A stretch of DNA of 12,263 bases from Gallionellaceae bacterium (GTDB lineage Bacteria > Pseudomonadota > Gammaproteobacteria > Burkholderiales > Gallionellaceae): positions 1-12,263 of the forward strand of contig JAUSKS010000091.1 of NCBI GenBank assembly GCA_030646595.1, in the 5' to 3' direction. The position numbers were made by a program, and so were the translations under genes. Shown here in pieces: positions 1 through 7,262 of this stretch. Numbering within the stretch: position 1 is the stretch's first letter; each line of letters opens with the position of its first letter. The notes below the pieces were generated by a model. That model searched no databases. It was not told the origin of the DNA and worked only from the letters and a program-made list of their open reading frames with translations.

Positions 1-297
1 CGCTACTGGCCGCATGTCGATGCTCCGCGTCACTTAACCTTGATTCCGATGAGGCTTCTCGCGCTGAAACTGGAAACCTTGGGAATGAAAGCAGAGTTGC
101 TGACCACGACTGACCGTGGGAGTTTAGGATGGAATACCTTCGGATGGGAATATTTCTTCGCCAACTGGAGTTCTCAGCCCTTGCTCAAAAAAGCATTGCG
201 TCTGACAGGGCGGTTCATAAGCCTATTGTTTAGCCCGATAGAGCGCATGGAAGGTAGGGGCAGTGCCTATACGGTGGTTTTCAGGAAGGATTCCTGA
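1..297 (+). CDS. SAM-dependent methyltransferase, C-terminal fragment (5' end outside window)
   Basis: The frame is open from base 1 to the TGA at 295-297 and encodes 98 residues with no start codon of its own, so the gene begins upstream of the window. The first residues read YWPHVDAPRHLTLIP, which resembles the 'D.PRHL..F' stretch in the C-terminal part of class I SAM methyltransferases common in O-antigen clusters. The Rossmann core with the SAM-binding glycine motif would lie upstream, so the substrate cannot be judged. A sugar or other polysaccharide-precursor methyltransferase fits the neighbours. The next gene starts 1 base after this stop and its ribosome binding site lies inside this gene, which suggests co-transcription and coupled translation. 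The family assignment rests on one short motif and is moderately sure. Confidence 0.65.
   Translation, partial: RYWPHVDAPRHLTLIPMRLLALKLETLGMKAELLTTTDRGSLGWNTFGWEYFFANWSSQPLLKKALRLTGRFISLLFSPIERMEGRGSAYTVVFRKDS
283..290 (+). promoter_or_regulatory. Ribosome binding site fixing the start at 299
   Basis: AGGAAGGA at 283-290 lies 8 bases before the ATG at 299. This supports that start over the in-frame ATG at 263, which has no comparable site and would overlap the upstream gene by 35 bases. Confidence 0.75.
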
Positions 298-298
298 G

Positions 299-1507
299 AT
301 GAAATTTTCAGTATTGCTGCCAACCCGGAATCGGCTGGATTTGCTCTCCTATGCTATAGAGACGGTCAGGAGGCAAGATTATTCGGATTGGGAAATCATC
401 ATTTCAGATAATTATTCCGAAGAAGATATTGCTGGTTATGTGCACTCACTTAATGACCTGCGCATAAAATATTTTCGCACCGAAAAATTTATTCCTGTCA
501 CTGACAACTGGAATAATGCGCTCGATAAAAGCGAGGGCGATTATGTGATCATGTTAGGGGATGATGATGGTTTGATGCAGGGCTATTTTTCAGTGCTAAG
601 CAGAGTGATCGCAGAATATGGCGCACCGGATTTTATTTACACCAGCGCATATCTTTATGCTTATCCCGGAGTGATTCCAGGTTGCCCACAGGGCTTCCTG
701 CGTTCATATAGCACTAGAAAACTTTTTCAATCGGCACAAAAACCGTTCTGGCTGGAGAAAAGCAAAGCCGTTGAACTGGTTAAACACTCCCTGAACTTCA
801 AAGTATCCTTTGACTACAACATGCAGTTTTCTCTGGTTAGCAGAAAGCTTATTCGGGGCATGGAGAAACGTGGCTCGTTCTACCAGTCCCCCTACCCGGA
901 CTATTATGCCTCTAACGCAATGATGCTGGGGGCGGACAAGATTCTGGTTGTTCCACAACCCCTGGTGACCATAGGGATCAGCCCTAAATCATTTGGATTT
1001 TATTACTATAATGATTCGGAAAGTAAAGGCAATGAATTTCTGAAAAATATTCCCGATTCCAATATGGCTCATCGGTTGGAGCAGGTAGTACTTCCCGGTA
1101 CCGATATGAATACTTCATGGCTGTTGTCCATGGAAACGCTGGCCACTAATTTTAGCGAGAGAGGGGATGTAAGTGTCAATTATGACCGCTATCGCCTGCT
1201 TCAAATTTGTGCTGTTTTTGCCAAGGCTATACTGAAAAAGCCCGACGCCTTAACAACTGTTCGGACATTGCAGGGCAGGATGACCAAGCGTGAGCAGGTA
1301 CTGTATGGTGTGCCGTTATCTATGATGGCATCTCTGTCTCGGATACTTTCTGAACGCTACCGCATATTTCTTGCCAAGCTGGTAATTTTTGCCACAGGTT
1401 CTCATCCCAGATTTTTTTCACCAAGGATAAAGGGAAAATTCAGCACGATCCTCGATGTTTTTGAGCAGGTTGCGCCGGCACCTGATCGCGCGGAGAAAGC
1501 AGGCTAG
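299..1507 (+). CDS. Family 2 glycosyltransferase with long C-terminal extension
   Basis: A 402-residue protein predicted to transfer a sugar from a nucleotide-sugar donor to a growing lipid-linked oligosaccharide at the cytoplasmic face of the inner membrane. The N-terminus MKFSVLLPTRNR is the first beta strand of a GT-A fold. The metal-binding acidic motif is GDDDG (D88-D90), and the stretch PYPDYYASN near residue 200 is in the usual place of the acceptor or catalytic segment. The GT-A domain seems to end near residue 230, leaving about 170 residues of unrecognised, mostly helical-looking sequence. The start is set by the strong AGGAAGGA site upstream. Its AT-rich stretches (24 G+C in the 60 bases from 541, against 37 in the 60 from 6121) suit a variable O-antigen gene. 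Donor and linkage cannot be read from the sequence. Confidence 0.88.
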   Translation: MKFSVLLPTRNRLDLLSYAIETVRRQDYSDWEIIISDNYSEEDIAGYVHSLNDLRIKYFRTEKFIPVTDNWNNALDKSEGDYVIMLGDDDGLMQGYFSVLSRVIAEYGAPDFIYTSAYLYAYPGVIPGCPQGFLRSYSTRKLFQSAQKPFWLEKSKAVELVKHSLNFKVSFDYNMQFSLVSRKLIRGMEKRGSFYQSPYPDYYASNAMMLGADKILVVPQPLVTIGISPKSFGFYYYNDSESKGNEFLKNIPDSNMAHRLEQVVLPGTDMNTSWLLSMETLATNFSERGDVSVNYDRYRLLQICAVFAKAILKKPDALTTVRTLQGRMTKREQVLYGVPLSMMASLSRILSERYRIFLAKLVIFATGSHPRFFSPRIKGKFSTILDVFEQVAPAPDRAEKAG

Positions 1508-1510
1508 TTG

Positions 1511-2560
1511 ATGACCCAATCAAACACACCTAACGGACATGGCGACCGCGCCAACCCGAATGATGAAGGTCGCGGTCGCCGTGTCCGTTCCCTCTCTCCT
1601 ACCTCTCCCCCAGAGGGGGAGAGTGATAAGGTGTCGCTGCGCGACGCTCATGTTAAAGTGAGTGTTTGTATTCCCACCTATAATACTGCGGAATATCTTG
1701 GGCAGGCCATAGAGTCTGTACTGGAACAAAATTATCCGGATTTTGAAATTGTGATCGTGGACAACTGTTCCACTGATCAGACCGATGCGCTGGTTAGTAC
1801 CATGTTAAAGGCGGGCAATGGCAACATTCGTTTTTTCAAAAACGAGACTAATATCGGCCTGGTTGGCAACCTGAACCGATGTCTGGACCATGCAACAGGA
1901 GCCTATGTAAAATTTTTGTGTGCGGATGATTTGCTGTTACCTGGATGTCTGCAACAGATGGCGGCAGGGCTTGATTCGCACCAGTCGGTAAAACTGGTCA
2001 GCAGCAGCAGGCTGTTGATTGATGAGCACGGCAATCACTTGGGAGCCAGGGAATATGCGGCCGGAGATACCATAGTGCCCGGCCATCAGGCGATTACCCG
2101 CTGTCTGTTTGGCGGCAACTATATCGGCGAGCCTACCGCTGTCATGTTCCGGAAAAATGATTTGAAAGGTTATTTCCGCGAAGATATGCCACAGCTTTCG
2201 GATATGGAGATGTGGTTTAAATTACTGGAACAGGGCGATTTGCTAAACCTGGCCAAGCCATTGTGCGCTATCCGTTCGCATGCAGCGCAAATGACGCATG
2301 CCAATGTCCGGTCGAGCCGGATAGTTGAGGACAATATAAAAATTTTCGATATTTATTCGCCCAAGCCATACTTGAAAACCACCCTGCTTTTGTCATTGCG
2401 GCATAAATTGCTGATGACCTATAGGGTCTGGAAGTCCAGAAAGTATCTACTGGATGGCGAGAAAAAAATGGTCTTGAGCCGGTATGCCAGCAGATGGGCA
2501 TATCCGCTGATGCCTGTGGTATGGCTTATGCTGGAGCTAAAGAAGCGGCTGGCAGGTTGA
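1511..2560 (+). CDS. Family 2 glycosyltransferase with repeat-derived N-terminal extension
   Basis: From the ATG at 1511 this encodes 349 residues. The conserved GT-A domain begins only at about residue 48 (VKVSVCIPTYNTAEYLGQAI), followed by the nucleotide-binding stretch VDNCSTD (83-89), the acidic motif CADD (D139, D140) and DMEMW (231-235). It is expected to add one sugar of the O-unit in the cytoplasm. The first 47 residues are rich in Arg, Gly, Pro and Ser, look unlike the family, and are encoded by two strong DNA palindromes (1532-1589 and 1603-1623). The real start could therefore be the in-frame GTG at 1631 (residue 41), which has GAGGGGGAGAG 7 bases upstream. The ATG at 1511 has a weaker AAGCAGG site 7 bases upstream and lies 3 bases after the previous stop, consistent with an operon. 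Family is certain; start is uncertain. Confidence 0.87.
   Translation: MTQSNTPNGHGDRANPNDEGRGRRVRSLSPTSPPEGESDKVSLRDAHVKVSVCIPTYNTAEYLGQAIESVLEQNYPDFEIVIVDNCSTDQTDALVSTMLKAGNGNIRFFKNETNIGLVGNLNRCLDHATGAYVKFLCADDLLLPGCLQQMAAGLDSHQSVKLVSSSRLLIDEHGNHLGAREYAAGDTIVPGHQAITRCLFGGNYIGEPTAVMFRKNDLKGYFREDMPQLSDMEMWFKLLEQGDLLNLAKPLCAIRSHAAQMTHANVRSSRIVEDNIKIFDIYSPKPYLKTTLLLSLRHKLLMTYRVWKSRKYLLDGEKKMVLSRYASRWAYPLMPVVWLMLELKKRLAG
1532..1589. repeat. 19-bp inverted repeat (large hairpin) at the 5' end of the second glycosyltransferase ORF
   Basis: The left arm at 1532-1550 begins AACGGACATGGCGACC. The right arm at 1571-1589 is its reverse complement apart from one position (T1540 opposite G1581, a G-U pair in RNA). 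The loop is 20 bases. No T-run follows, so it is not a standard terminator. It could be a repeat element, an mRNA-stability or processing hairpin, or an insertion inside the reading frame. Confidence 0.8.
1590..1623. repeat. C/T- then G/A-rich palindromic repeat, half element
   Basis: CTCTCCCCC at 1603-1611 and GGGGGAGAG at 1615-1623 form a perfect 9-bp stem around a 3-base loop. The preceding CCCTCTCTCCTAC resembles the left part of the larger element at 6615-6697. Both copies are read through in the same frame, giving LSPTSPPEGES here and PSPPTPLPKGEG there. This copy lacks the second hairpin and the right outer arm. Confidence 0.7.
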
Positions 2561-2602
2561 GAACATAATCCGCCTGTAAAGTTGTCAGGCACAGCACTCA
2601 AT

Positions 2603-2608
2603 GAGGAG
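2603..2608 (+). promoter_or_regulatory. Ribosome binding site supporting a TTG start at 2615
   Basis: GAGGAG at 2603-2608 sits 6 bases before the TTG at 2615. The alternative in-frame TTG at 2582 has no such site and would add 11 residues that look unlike the family. Confidence 0.6.
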
Positions 2609-2614
2609 ATTTTT

Positions 2615-3394
2615 TTGCGGGATATATCGATCTCGGTGGTAAGCCATTTGCAAGGCCGATTGGTGAAAATGTTGCTGGCCGATATTGAAAAATTCTGCAA
2701 AGCTTGCTCAATAGAGCTGATACTCACCCTTAATTTACACGAGGAATTGGAATTTTCTCCGGATAGCTTTTCTTTTCCGGTTCGCGTCGTTCGCAATGCC
2801 AGGGCACAGGGATTTGCCACTAATCATAATCAGGCATTTGCGCACGCGACCGGGAGTGTTTTTTGCGTGGTCAATCCGGACATTCGTTTGAATGACGATC
2901 CCTTTCCAGCATTGCTGACTTGCCTGCAACTCTCTGCTGTGGGTGTGGTAGCGCCCGTTGTTACGGGAGAGAACGGCGCGTTGGAAGACAGCGCCCGACA
3001 TTTCCCCACCCCATTCAAAATATTGTGCAAATTTTTCGGTGGATGCAGCGGCGGCGACTATATAGTAAAAGACGAGATTATTTTTCCAGATTGGGTAGGC
3101 GGCATGTTTATGCTGTTTCCACGGCGCGTATTCGAGACACTGAGGGGATTTGATCAGCGCTATTTTCTTTACTATGAAGATGTGGATCTGTGCGCCAGGC
3201 TGGGATTGCATGGCTATAAAGTGGCCCTGTGCCCAGATGCCAGGGTCATCCATCAGGCGCGTCGTGACAGCCATCGTCAGGTTAAATATTTGAAATGGCA
3301 TTTGACCAGCATGCTGCGGTTTTTCTGTTCGGCATCCTTCCTGAAAATTTTCTGCCTGCGTTTGCTCAGGAAATATCCTACAGGGGCAACCTGA
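2615..3394 (+). CDS. Family 2 glycosyltransferase, rhamnosyltransferase-like (WbbL type)
   Basis: From the TTG at 2615 the product is 259 residues. It opens with MRDISISVVSH, a GT-A first strand. NPD at 87-89 is the metal-binding acidic motif of this subfamily. WVGG (160-163) is followed by GFDQRYFLYYEDVDLC (178-193), the acceptor and catalytic region shared with WbbL-like rhamnosyltransferases, and by a histidine at 213 in VIHQ. It probably adds a deoxyhexose to a lipid-linked intermediate; the exact sugar is inference from resemblance only. At about 260 residues it is slightly short for the family but carries all expected motifs. Its C-terminus is basic and hydrophobic and may associate with the membrane. 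The stop lies 5 bases before the ATG of the next gene. Confidence 0.85.
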   Translation: MRDISISVVSHLQGRLVKMLLADIEKFCKACSIELILTLNLHEELEFSPDSFSFPVRVVRNARAQGFATNHNQAFAHATGSVFCVVNPDIRLNDDPFPALLTCLQLSAVGVVAPVVTGENGALEDSARHFPTPFKILCKFFGGCSGGDYIVKDEIIFPDWVGGMFMLFPRRVFETLRGFDQRYFLYYEDVDLCARLGLHGYKVALCPDARVIHQARRDSHRQVKYLKWHLTSMLRFFCSASFLKIFCLRLLRKYPTGAT

Positions 3395-3399
3395 CAGCC

Positions 3400-4350
3400 A
3401 TGTTATTTTTAATTACCGGGGCCAGTGGTTTTGTTGGCAAATCACTTTGTGCTGAGTTGCTGCGGCAAGGCAAATCCGTTCGTGCGGCAGTGCGCTCAAC
3501 GCATTCATCGATGAAAAATACTGAAGTCGTCCCGGTTGGCTCGATTAACGGCGAGACGAGTTGGACGGATGTACTGCACGGAGTAGATATTGTTGTTCAT
3601 CTTGCTGCGCGTGTGCATGTTATGCAAGATACTGTTGCCGATCCTTTACTTGAATTCTGCAAGGTCAATCTGCATGGCACAAGCAATCTGGCACGACAGG
3701 CAGCGCATGCTGGAGTCAAGCGCTTCATTTATGTCAGTTCGATCAAAGTGAACGGTGAAGAAACGCAGAATACTAAAAAATATTCAGAAACTGACATCCC
3801 CGCACCGCAAGATGCCTATGCGGTTTCCAAATGGGAAGCGGAGCAGGCACTGCATCGCATCGCACGTGAAACCAGTCTGGAAATAGTGATTTTGCGGCCC
3901 CCTTTGGTATACGGCCCAGGCGTGAAAGGAAACTTTGCGCACATGCTGGCGACAGTTGCGCGGAGTATCCCTTTGCCACTGGCTAGTGTGCATAACCAGC
4001 GCAGCTTGCTTTATGTAGCTAACCTGGTCAGCGCTTTAATAACGGCAGCGACTAATCCATCTGCAGCGGGCCAGACTTATCTAGTGAGCGATGGAGAGGA
4101 TATTTCCACTCCTGAATTGTTGCGGTGTCTGGCATCAGCAATGGCAGTGCCTAGCCATTTAATACCTTTCCCACTGGTGTTATTGAGAGGAGCAGGACGT
4201 GTACTCGGTAAGCATATTCAATTGGAACGATTAATGGGCTCGTTGCAAATAGATAGTGATAAAATCCGCCGCGACCTCAACTGGATCCCTCCTTACTCCT
4301 TGCAACAAGGCTTGCAAGCGACAGCGGAGTGGTATCAAAATAAAACATGA
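3400..4350 (+). CDS. wbpV: NAD-dependent sugar-nucleotide epimerase/4-reductase, WbpV-like
   Basis: A 316-residue extended short-chain dehydrogenase. The Rossmann motif GASGFVG (7-13) is at the extreme N-terminus, LAARVHVM (68-75) is a signature of the WbpV-like branch, serines follow at 113-114 (YVSS), and the catalytic pair is Y140 and K144 in YAVSK. The RPPLVYGPG stretch (166-174) is the substrate loop. The family reduces or epimerises the 4-keto-6-deoxy sugar made by a WbpM-type dehydratase, giving UDP-D-QuiNAc or a FucNAc-type sugar. The ATG at 3400 is chosen because earlier in-frame starts would put non-family residues before the first beta strand. It has AGGGG 13 bases upstream, which is distant. 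The gene ends in an ATGA overlap with wbpL, and the order wbpV-wbpL-wbpM matches Pseudomonas aeruginosa O-antigen loci. The family is sure; the exact product is not. Confidence 0.82.
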   Translation: MLFLITGASGFVGKSLCAELLRQGKSVRAAVRSTHSSMKNTEVVPVGSINGETSWTDVLHGVDIVVHLAARVHVMQDTVADPLLEFCKVNLHGTSNLARQAAHAGVKRFIYVSSIKVNGEETQNTKKYSETDIPAPQDAYAVSKWEAEQALHRIARETSLEIVILRPPLVYGPGVKGNFAHMLATVARSIPLPLASVHNQRSLLYVANLVSALITAATNPSAAGQTYLVSDGEDISTPELLRCLASAMAVPSHLIPFPLVLLRGAGRVLGKHIQLERLMGSLQIDSDKIRRDLNWIPPYSLQQGLQATAEWYQNKT

Positions 4351-5324
4351 CACATTACGCACCACTGATTGCCGCCTTGGTTACCATGCTGTTAGCTGCC
4401 ATTCTGTTATTCAGCAAGGCTGGAAAAAGCATGCAGGATATTCCTAACGAACGTTCCCTGCACGATACGCCTGTGCCACGCATAGGCGGAATGGCGGTGA
4501 TGGCGGGCATACTGTCTGCCTGGGCCTTGATGGTGATGTCCTGGGTGTGGTGGATAGTATTACCGCTGCTGCTCTTGTTTGCCATTTCCATCCTGGACGA
4601 CATACGTGGTTTGCCCGTACAGCAGCGCTTATTGGCGCACATCGTTGCGGCTATTTTTTTAATCATCGGTTCGGGCGCGGTTGCACATAGCATCATGTTA
4701 GGGTTGCTGCTAGTGGCGTGCGTGGTGTGGATGACCAATCTCTACAATTTCATGGATGGTTCAGATGGCCTGGCCGGTGGCATGACATTCTTTGGTTTTA
4801 CCATGTATGGTGTGGGTTCGCTGATGCACGGTGATGAGATACAAGCCATGCTGAATTTCTCGATTGGTGCGGCGGCGCTGGGGTTCCTTTATTATAATTT
4901 TTATCCAGCCAAGGTGTTCATGGGTGATGCAGGTTCCATCCCGCTAGGTTTTCTGGCTGCCGCGATGGGGCTGTGGGGCTGGCAACAAGGACATTGGCCC
5001 GCATGGTTCCCGCTGCTGGTATTTTCCCCTTTTGTGATGGACGCCACGATTACCTTGCTGAAGCGTACCTTACGCGGAGAAAAAATCTGGCATGCGCATC
5101 GTGAACATTATTATCAGCGTTTGGTACAACTGGGCTGGGGACACCGCAATACCGCCTTGCTGGAATTTTCCTTGATGTTTGCAGCAGGGGCCTCTGCGCT
5201 TGTTGGCTTGCGCTATGCACCCAGTACACCGTGGCTGTTGCTGGGGGTGTGGGGTGGCGTGTATGCAGTTCTGATGTTGATTCTGGATAGCTACTGGAAA
5301 GCAAAACGGGGGCATGTTGCTTAA
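4347..5324 (+). CDS. wbpL: Polyprenyl-phosphate sugar-1-phosphate transferase, WbpL/WecA family
   Basis: A 325-residue polytopic inner-membrane protein with about ten hydrophobic segments. It transfers HexNAc-1-phosphate from a UDP-sugar to undecaprenyl phosphate, the committed step of O-unit assembly. Family signatures in order: DIPNERSLHDTPVPRIGG (31-48), the Mg-binding aspartates DD (84-85), NLYNFMDGSDGLAG (131-144), FMGDAGS (191-197), and the cytoplasmic loop HAHREHYYQRL (249-259) thought to help sugar recognition. Length and motif spacing suit a full-length enzyme. The start codon overlaps the wbpV stop (ATGA at 4347-4350), and the 3' end overlaps wbpM by 11 bases, which implies translational coupling. 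The neighbouring reductase and dehydratase suggest the substrate is UDP-QuiNAc or UDP-FucNAc rather than UDP-GlcNAc; that is inference. Confidence 0.92.
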   Translation: MTHYAPLIAALVTMLLAAILLFSKAGKSMQDIPNERSLHDTPVPRIGGMAVMAGILSAWALMVMSWVWWIVLPLLLLFAISILDDIRGLPVQQRLLAHIVAAIFLIIGSGAVAHSIMLGLLLVACVVWMTNLYNFMDGSDGLAGGMTFFGFTMYGVGSLMHGDEIQAMLNFSIGAAALGFLYYNFYPAKVFMGDAGSIPLGFLAAAMGLWGWQQGHWPAWFPLLVFSPFVMDATITLLKRTLRGEKIWHAHREHYYQRLVQLGWGHRNTALLEFSLMFAAGASALVGLRYAPSTPWLLLGVWGGVYAVLMLILDSYWKAKRGHVA

Positions 5325-7251
5325 ATTTGATCCGCGTACTGTGCTGGCCATATTGCATGATTTAGTGGCAGCGGCATTTGCCTGGAGCTTCGCTTATTTA
5401 TTACGCTTCAATTTCGAACCGCCCGTCAATTTTATTGACGAGATGATGCGCACCTTGACCTGGGTAGCCCCGCTGCAGAGTGTTATTTTCTGGTGCTTCG
5501 GCTTGTATCATGGGTTGTGGCGCTATGCCAGCGTCACTGATTTGCGCCGGATTTTCCTGGCCGTGCTGACGGCTGCTGCATTGATCCCCTTGGTGCTGTG
5601 GATGTTCCGCATCAGCGCGGTCGTGCCGCGTTCGGTACTGGTGATCAGCCCCGTGTTGCTATTACTGCTGATGGGCGGCAGTCGCTTGATTTACCGGCTA
5701 TGGAAAGAGCAGGGTTTATATAGAAATTTTAAATTGGCGGGCGAGCCAGTACTGGTGTTAGGGGCAGGCGATGCGGCAGTCAATTTGTCCAAAGAATTAA
5801 CACGCAGCCAAGAGTGGCATCTGGTCGGGTTTCTGGATGATGAAGCAGGCAAGCATGGGCATACCATTAATGGTATACGGGTGCTGGGCGCACTGGATTC
5901 CTTGCCACAATGGGCGCAACGGCTGGGGGTGCAGCAGGCCATTATTGCCATGCCGTCGGCCTCACATGCAGTACGCAAACGCGCAATTGATTTTTGTAAT
6001 CAGGCAGGCATAAAAGTACTCACGGTCCCGTCGTTTGATGATTTGCTAAGCGGACGTGTTGCCATTTCGCAATTGCGCCGGGTAGAGCTGGATGATTTGC
6101 TGGGACGTGATGCAGTGCAGCTGGATACTGCCGGGCTGCATGCGCTGCTTACCAACAAGGTGGTGCTGGTAACGGGCGCAGGTGGCTCCATAGGTTCGGA
6201 ATTGTGCCGCCAGATTGCGCTGTTTAAACCACGCACTTTGGTACTGTTTGAGCTGAGCGAATTTGCGCTATACAAAATGGAGCAGGAGCTGAGTATGAAA
6301 TTCCCGGCTCTTGATATTGCTTGCCAGATTGGTGATGTACGCGATACCGCGCGCCTGGATCAAATATTCGATGAGTATAAACCGGCTGTGGTTTTTCACG
6401 CGGCTGCTTACAAACATGTGCCGCTCATGGAACAACATAATGCCTGGCAAGCGATCCGCAATAATGTGTTGGGTACCTGGTCGGTGGCCACTGCTGCGCA
6501 GCGGCACGGCGTGGTTAAATTTGTCCAGATATCCACTGACAAGGCGGTTAATCCCACCAATGTAATGGGGGCCAGCAAGCGCTTGGCAGAGATGGTATGT
6601 CAGGGTTTGCAAGCACCCTCTCCCCCTACCCCTCTCCCCAAGGGAGAGGGGAAAAATAAAGCCCCTCCCCCTAGGGGGGAGGGGTTGGGGAGAGGGTCAG
6701 ATTCAACCGAAGCAGGCATCCGCTTTGTCATGGTGCGCTTCGGCAATGTACTGGGTAGCACCGGCAGTGTCATTCCTAAATTCCGCGAACAGATTGCCCA
6801 GGGCGGGCCGATTACCGTCACCCATCCGGAGATCACGCGCTATTTCATGTCTATCCCGGAAGCGGCACAGCTGGTCTTGCAGGCTGGATTAATGGGTAAA
6901 GGCGGCGAGATTTTTGTATTGGATATGGGCGATCCGGTGAAAATTGTCGATTTGGCCAGGGATCTGATACGGCTTTCCGGCCTGAGTGAAGAGGAAATAA
7001 AAATCGAGTTTACCGGCTTGCGCCCAGGCGAAAAATTATATGAAGAATTGCTGGCCGATAGCGAACACACTTTACCTACGCCGCATCCCAAATTGCGTAT
7101 TGCCCAGGCGCGTAAAGTAGATGCAGCTTTACTGAAAGATATACTGGCAGCGATTGATACGCGCGCTACACTGAGTGATGCCCAGGCAAAAAGTTTCCTG
7201 GAACAATGGGTAGTGGAATATCAGCCAGATCAAACACTGGCTGTTAAATAA
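5314..7251 (+). CDS. wbpM: Nucleotide-sugar 4,6-dehydratase, WbpM/FlaA1/CapD family, with in-frame repeat insertion
   Basis: A 645-residue membrane-anchored enzyme predicted to convert UDP-GlcNAc to UDP-4-keto-6-deoxy-GlcNAc. Hydrophobic segments fill residues 10-125. A first nucleotide-binding domain starts at VLVLGAGDAA (146-155), and the catalytic Rossmann domain at VLVTGAGGSIG (284-294). The active site shows S407, D409 and K410, with M418 in place of the usual tyrosine and K422; Met at this site is normal for the WbpM branch. RFGNVLGSTGSVIP and RPGEKLYEELL further on are family hallmarks. Residues 435-467, between MVCQGLQA and GIRFVMVRFGNV, are a Pro/Gly/Lys-rich stretch encoded by a palindromic repeat (6615-6697) that I infer is absent from typical homologues. 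It falls where a surface loop is expected, so activity may survive. The gene overlaps wbpL by 11 bases. Confidence 0.93.
   Translation: MLLKFDPRTVLAILHDLVAAAFAWSFAYLLRFNFEPPVNFIDEMMRTLTWVAPLQSVIFWCFGLYHGLWRYASVTDLRRIFLAVLTAAALIPLVLWMFRISAVVPRSVLVISPVLLLLLMGGSRLIYRLWKEQGLYRNFKLAGEPVLVLGAGDAAVNLSKELTRSQEWHLVGFLDDEAGKHGHTINGIRVLGALDSLPQWAQRLGVQQAIIAMPSASHAVRKRAIDFCNQAGIKVLTVPSFDDLLSGRVAISQLRRVELDDLLGRDAVQLDTAGLHALLTNKVVLVTGAGGSIGSELCRQIALFKPRTLVLFELSEFALYKMEQELSMKFPALDIACQIGDVRDTARLDQIFDEYKPAVVFHAAAYKHVPLMEQHNAWQAIRNNVLGTWSVATAAQRHGVVKFVQISTDKAVNPTNVMGASKRLAEMVCQGLQAPSPPTPLPKGEGKNKAPPPRGEGLGRGSDSTEAGIRFVMVRFGNVLGSTGSVIPKFREQIAQGGPITVTHPEITRYFMSIPEAAQLVLQAGLMGKGGEIFVLDMGDPVKIVDLARDLIRLSGLSEEEIKIEFTGLRPGEKLYEELLADSEHTLPTPHPKLRIAQARKVDAALLKDILAAIDTRATLSDAQAKSFLEQWVVEYQPDQTLAVK
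6615..6697. repeat. Composite palindromic repeat element inserted in wbpM
   Basis: Outer arms at 6615-6625 and 6687-6697 form a perfect 11-bp stem. Inside are two further 10-bp hairpins: 6629-6638 with 6642-6651 (loop CAA) and 6662-6671 with 6675-6684 (loop TAG). The whole element is nearly all C/T on the left of each hairpin and G/A on the right, a cross-shaped layout. The reading frame stays open through it, adding the peptide PSPPTPLPKGEG and more. It resembles small REP- or MITE-like palindromes dispersed in proteobacterial genomes; copy number cannot be seen from here. Confidence 0.85.
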
Positions 7252-7262
7252 CAATTGATCGC

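Noticed and set aside
263..298. Longer start (ATG at 263) for the first glycosyltransferase
   Set aside because: It would overlap the methyltransferase, adds residues not seen before the GT-A first strand, and lacks the strong AGGAAGGA site that serves the ATG at 299.
1532..1589. Rho-independent terminator between the first two glycosyltransferase genes
   Set aside because: The hairpin is strong but is followed by a C/T mix and not a T-run, and the downstream genes continue as an operon.
2735..3301. Minus-strand open frame of 188 codons
   Set aside because: It lies wholly opposite a family 2 glycosyltransferase with clear motifs; the translated product shows no domain or start signal.
6600..6836. 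Minus-strand frame through the palindrome with a Pro/Gly-rich product
   Set aside because: The peptide is the complementary reading of the repeat element, and wbpM on the other strand has continuous family homology on both sides.
5731..7251. Met418 in place of the catalytic tyrosine in WbpM as an inactivating change
   Set aside because: The WbpM/FlaA1 branch normally carries Met here, so this is the family state and not damage.
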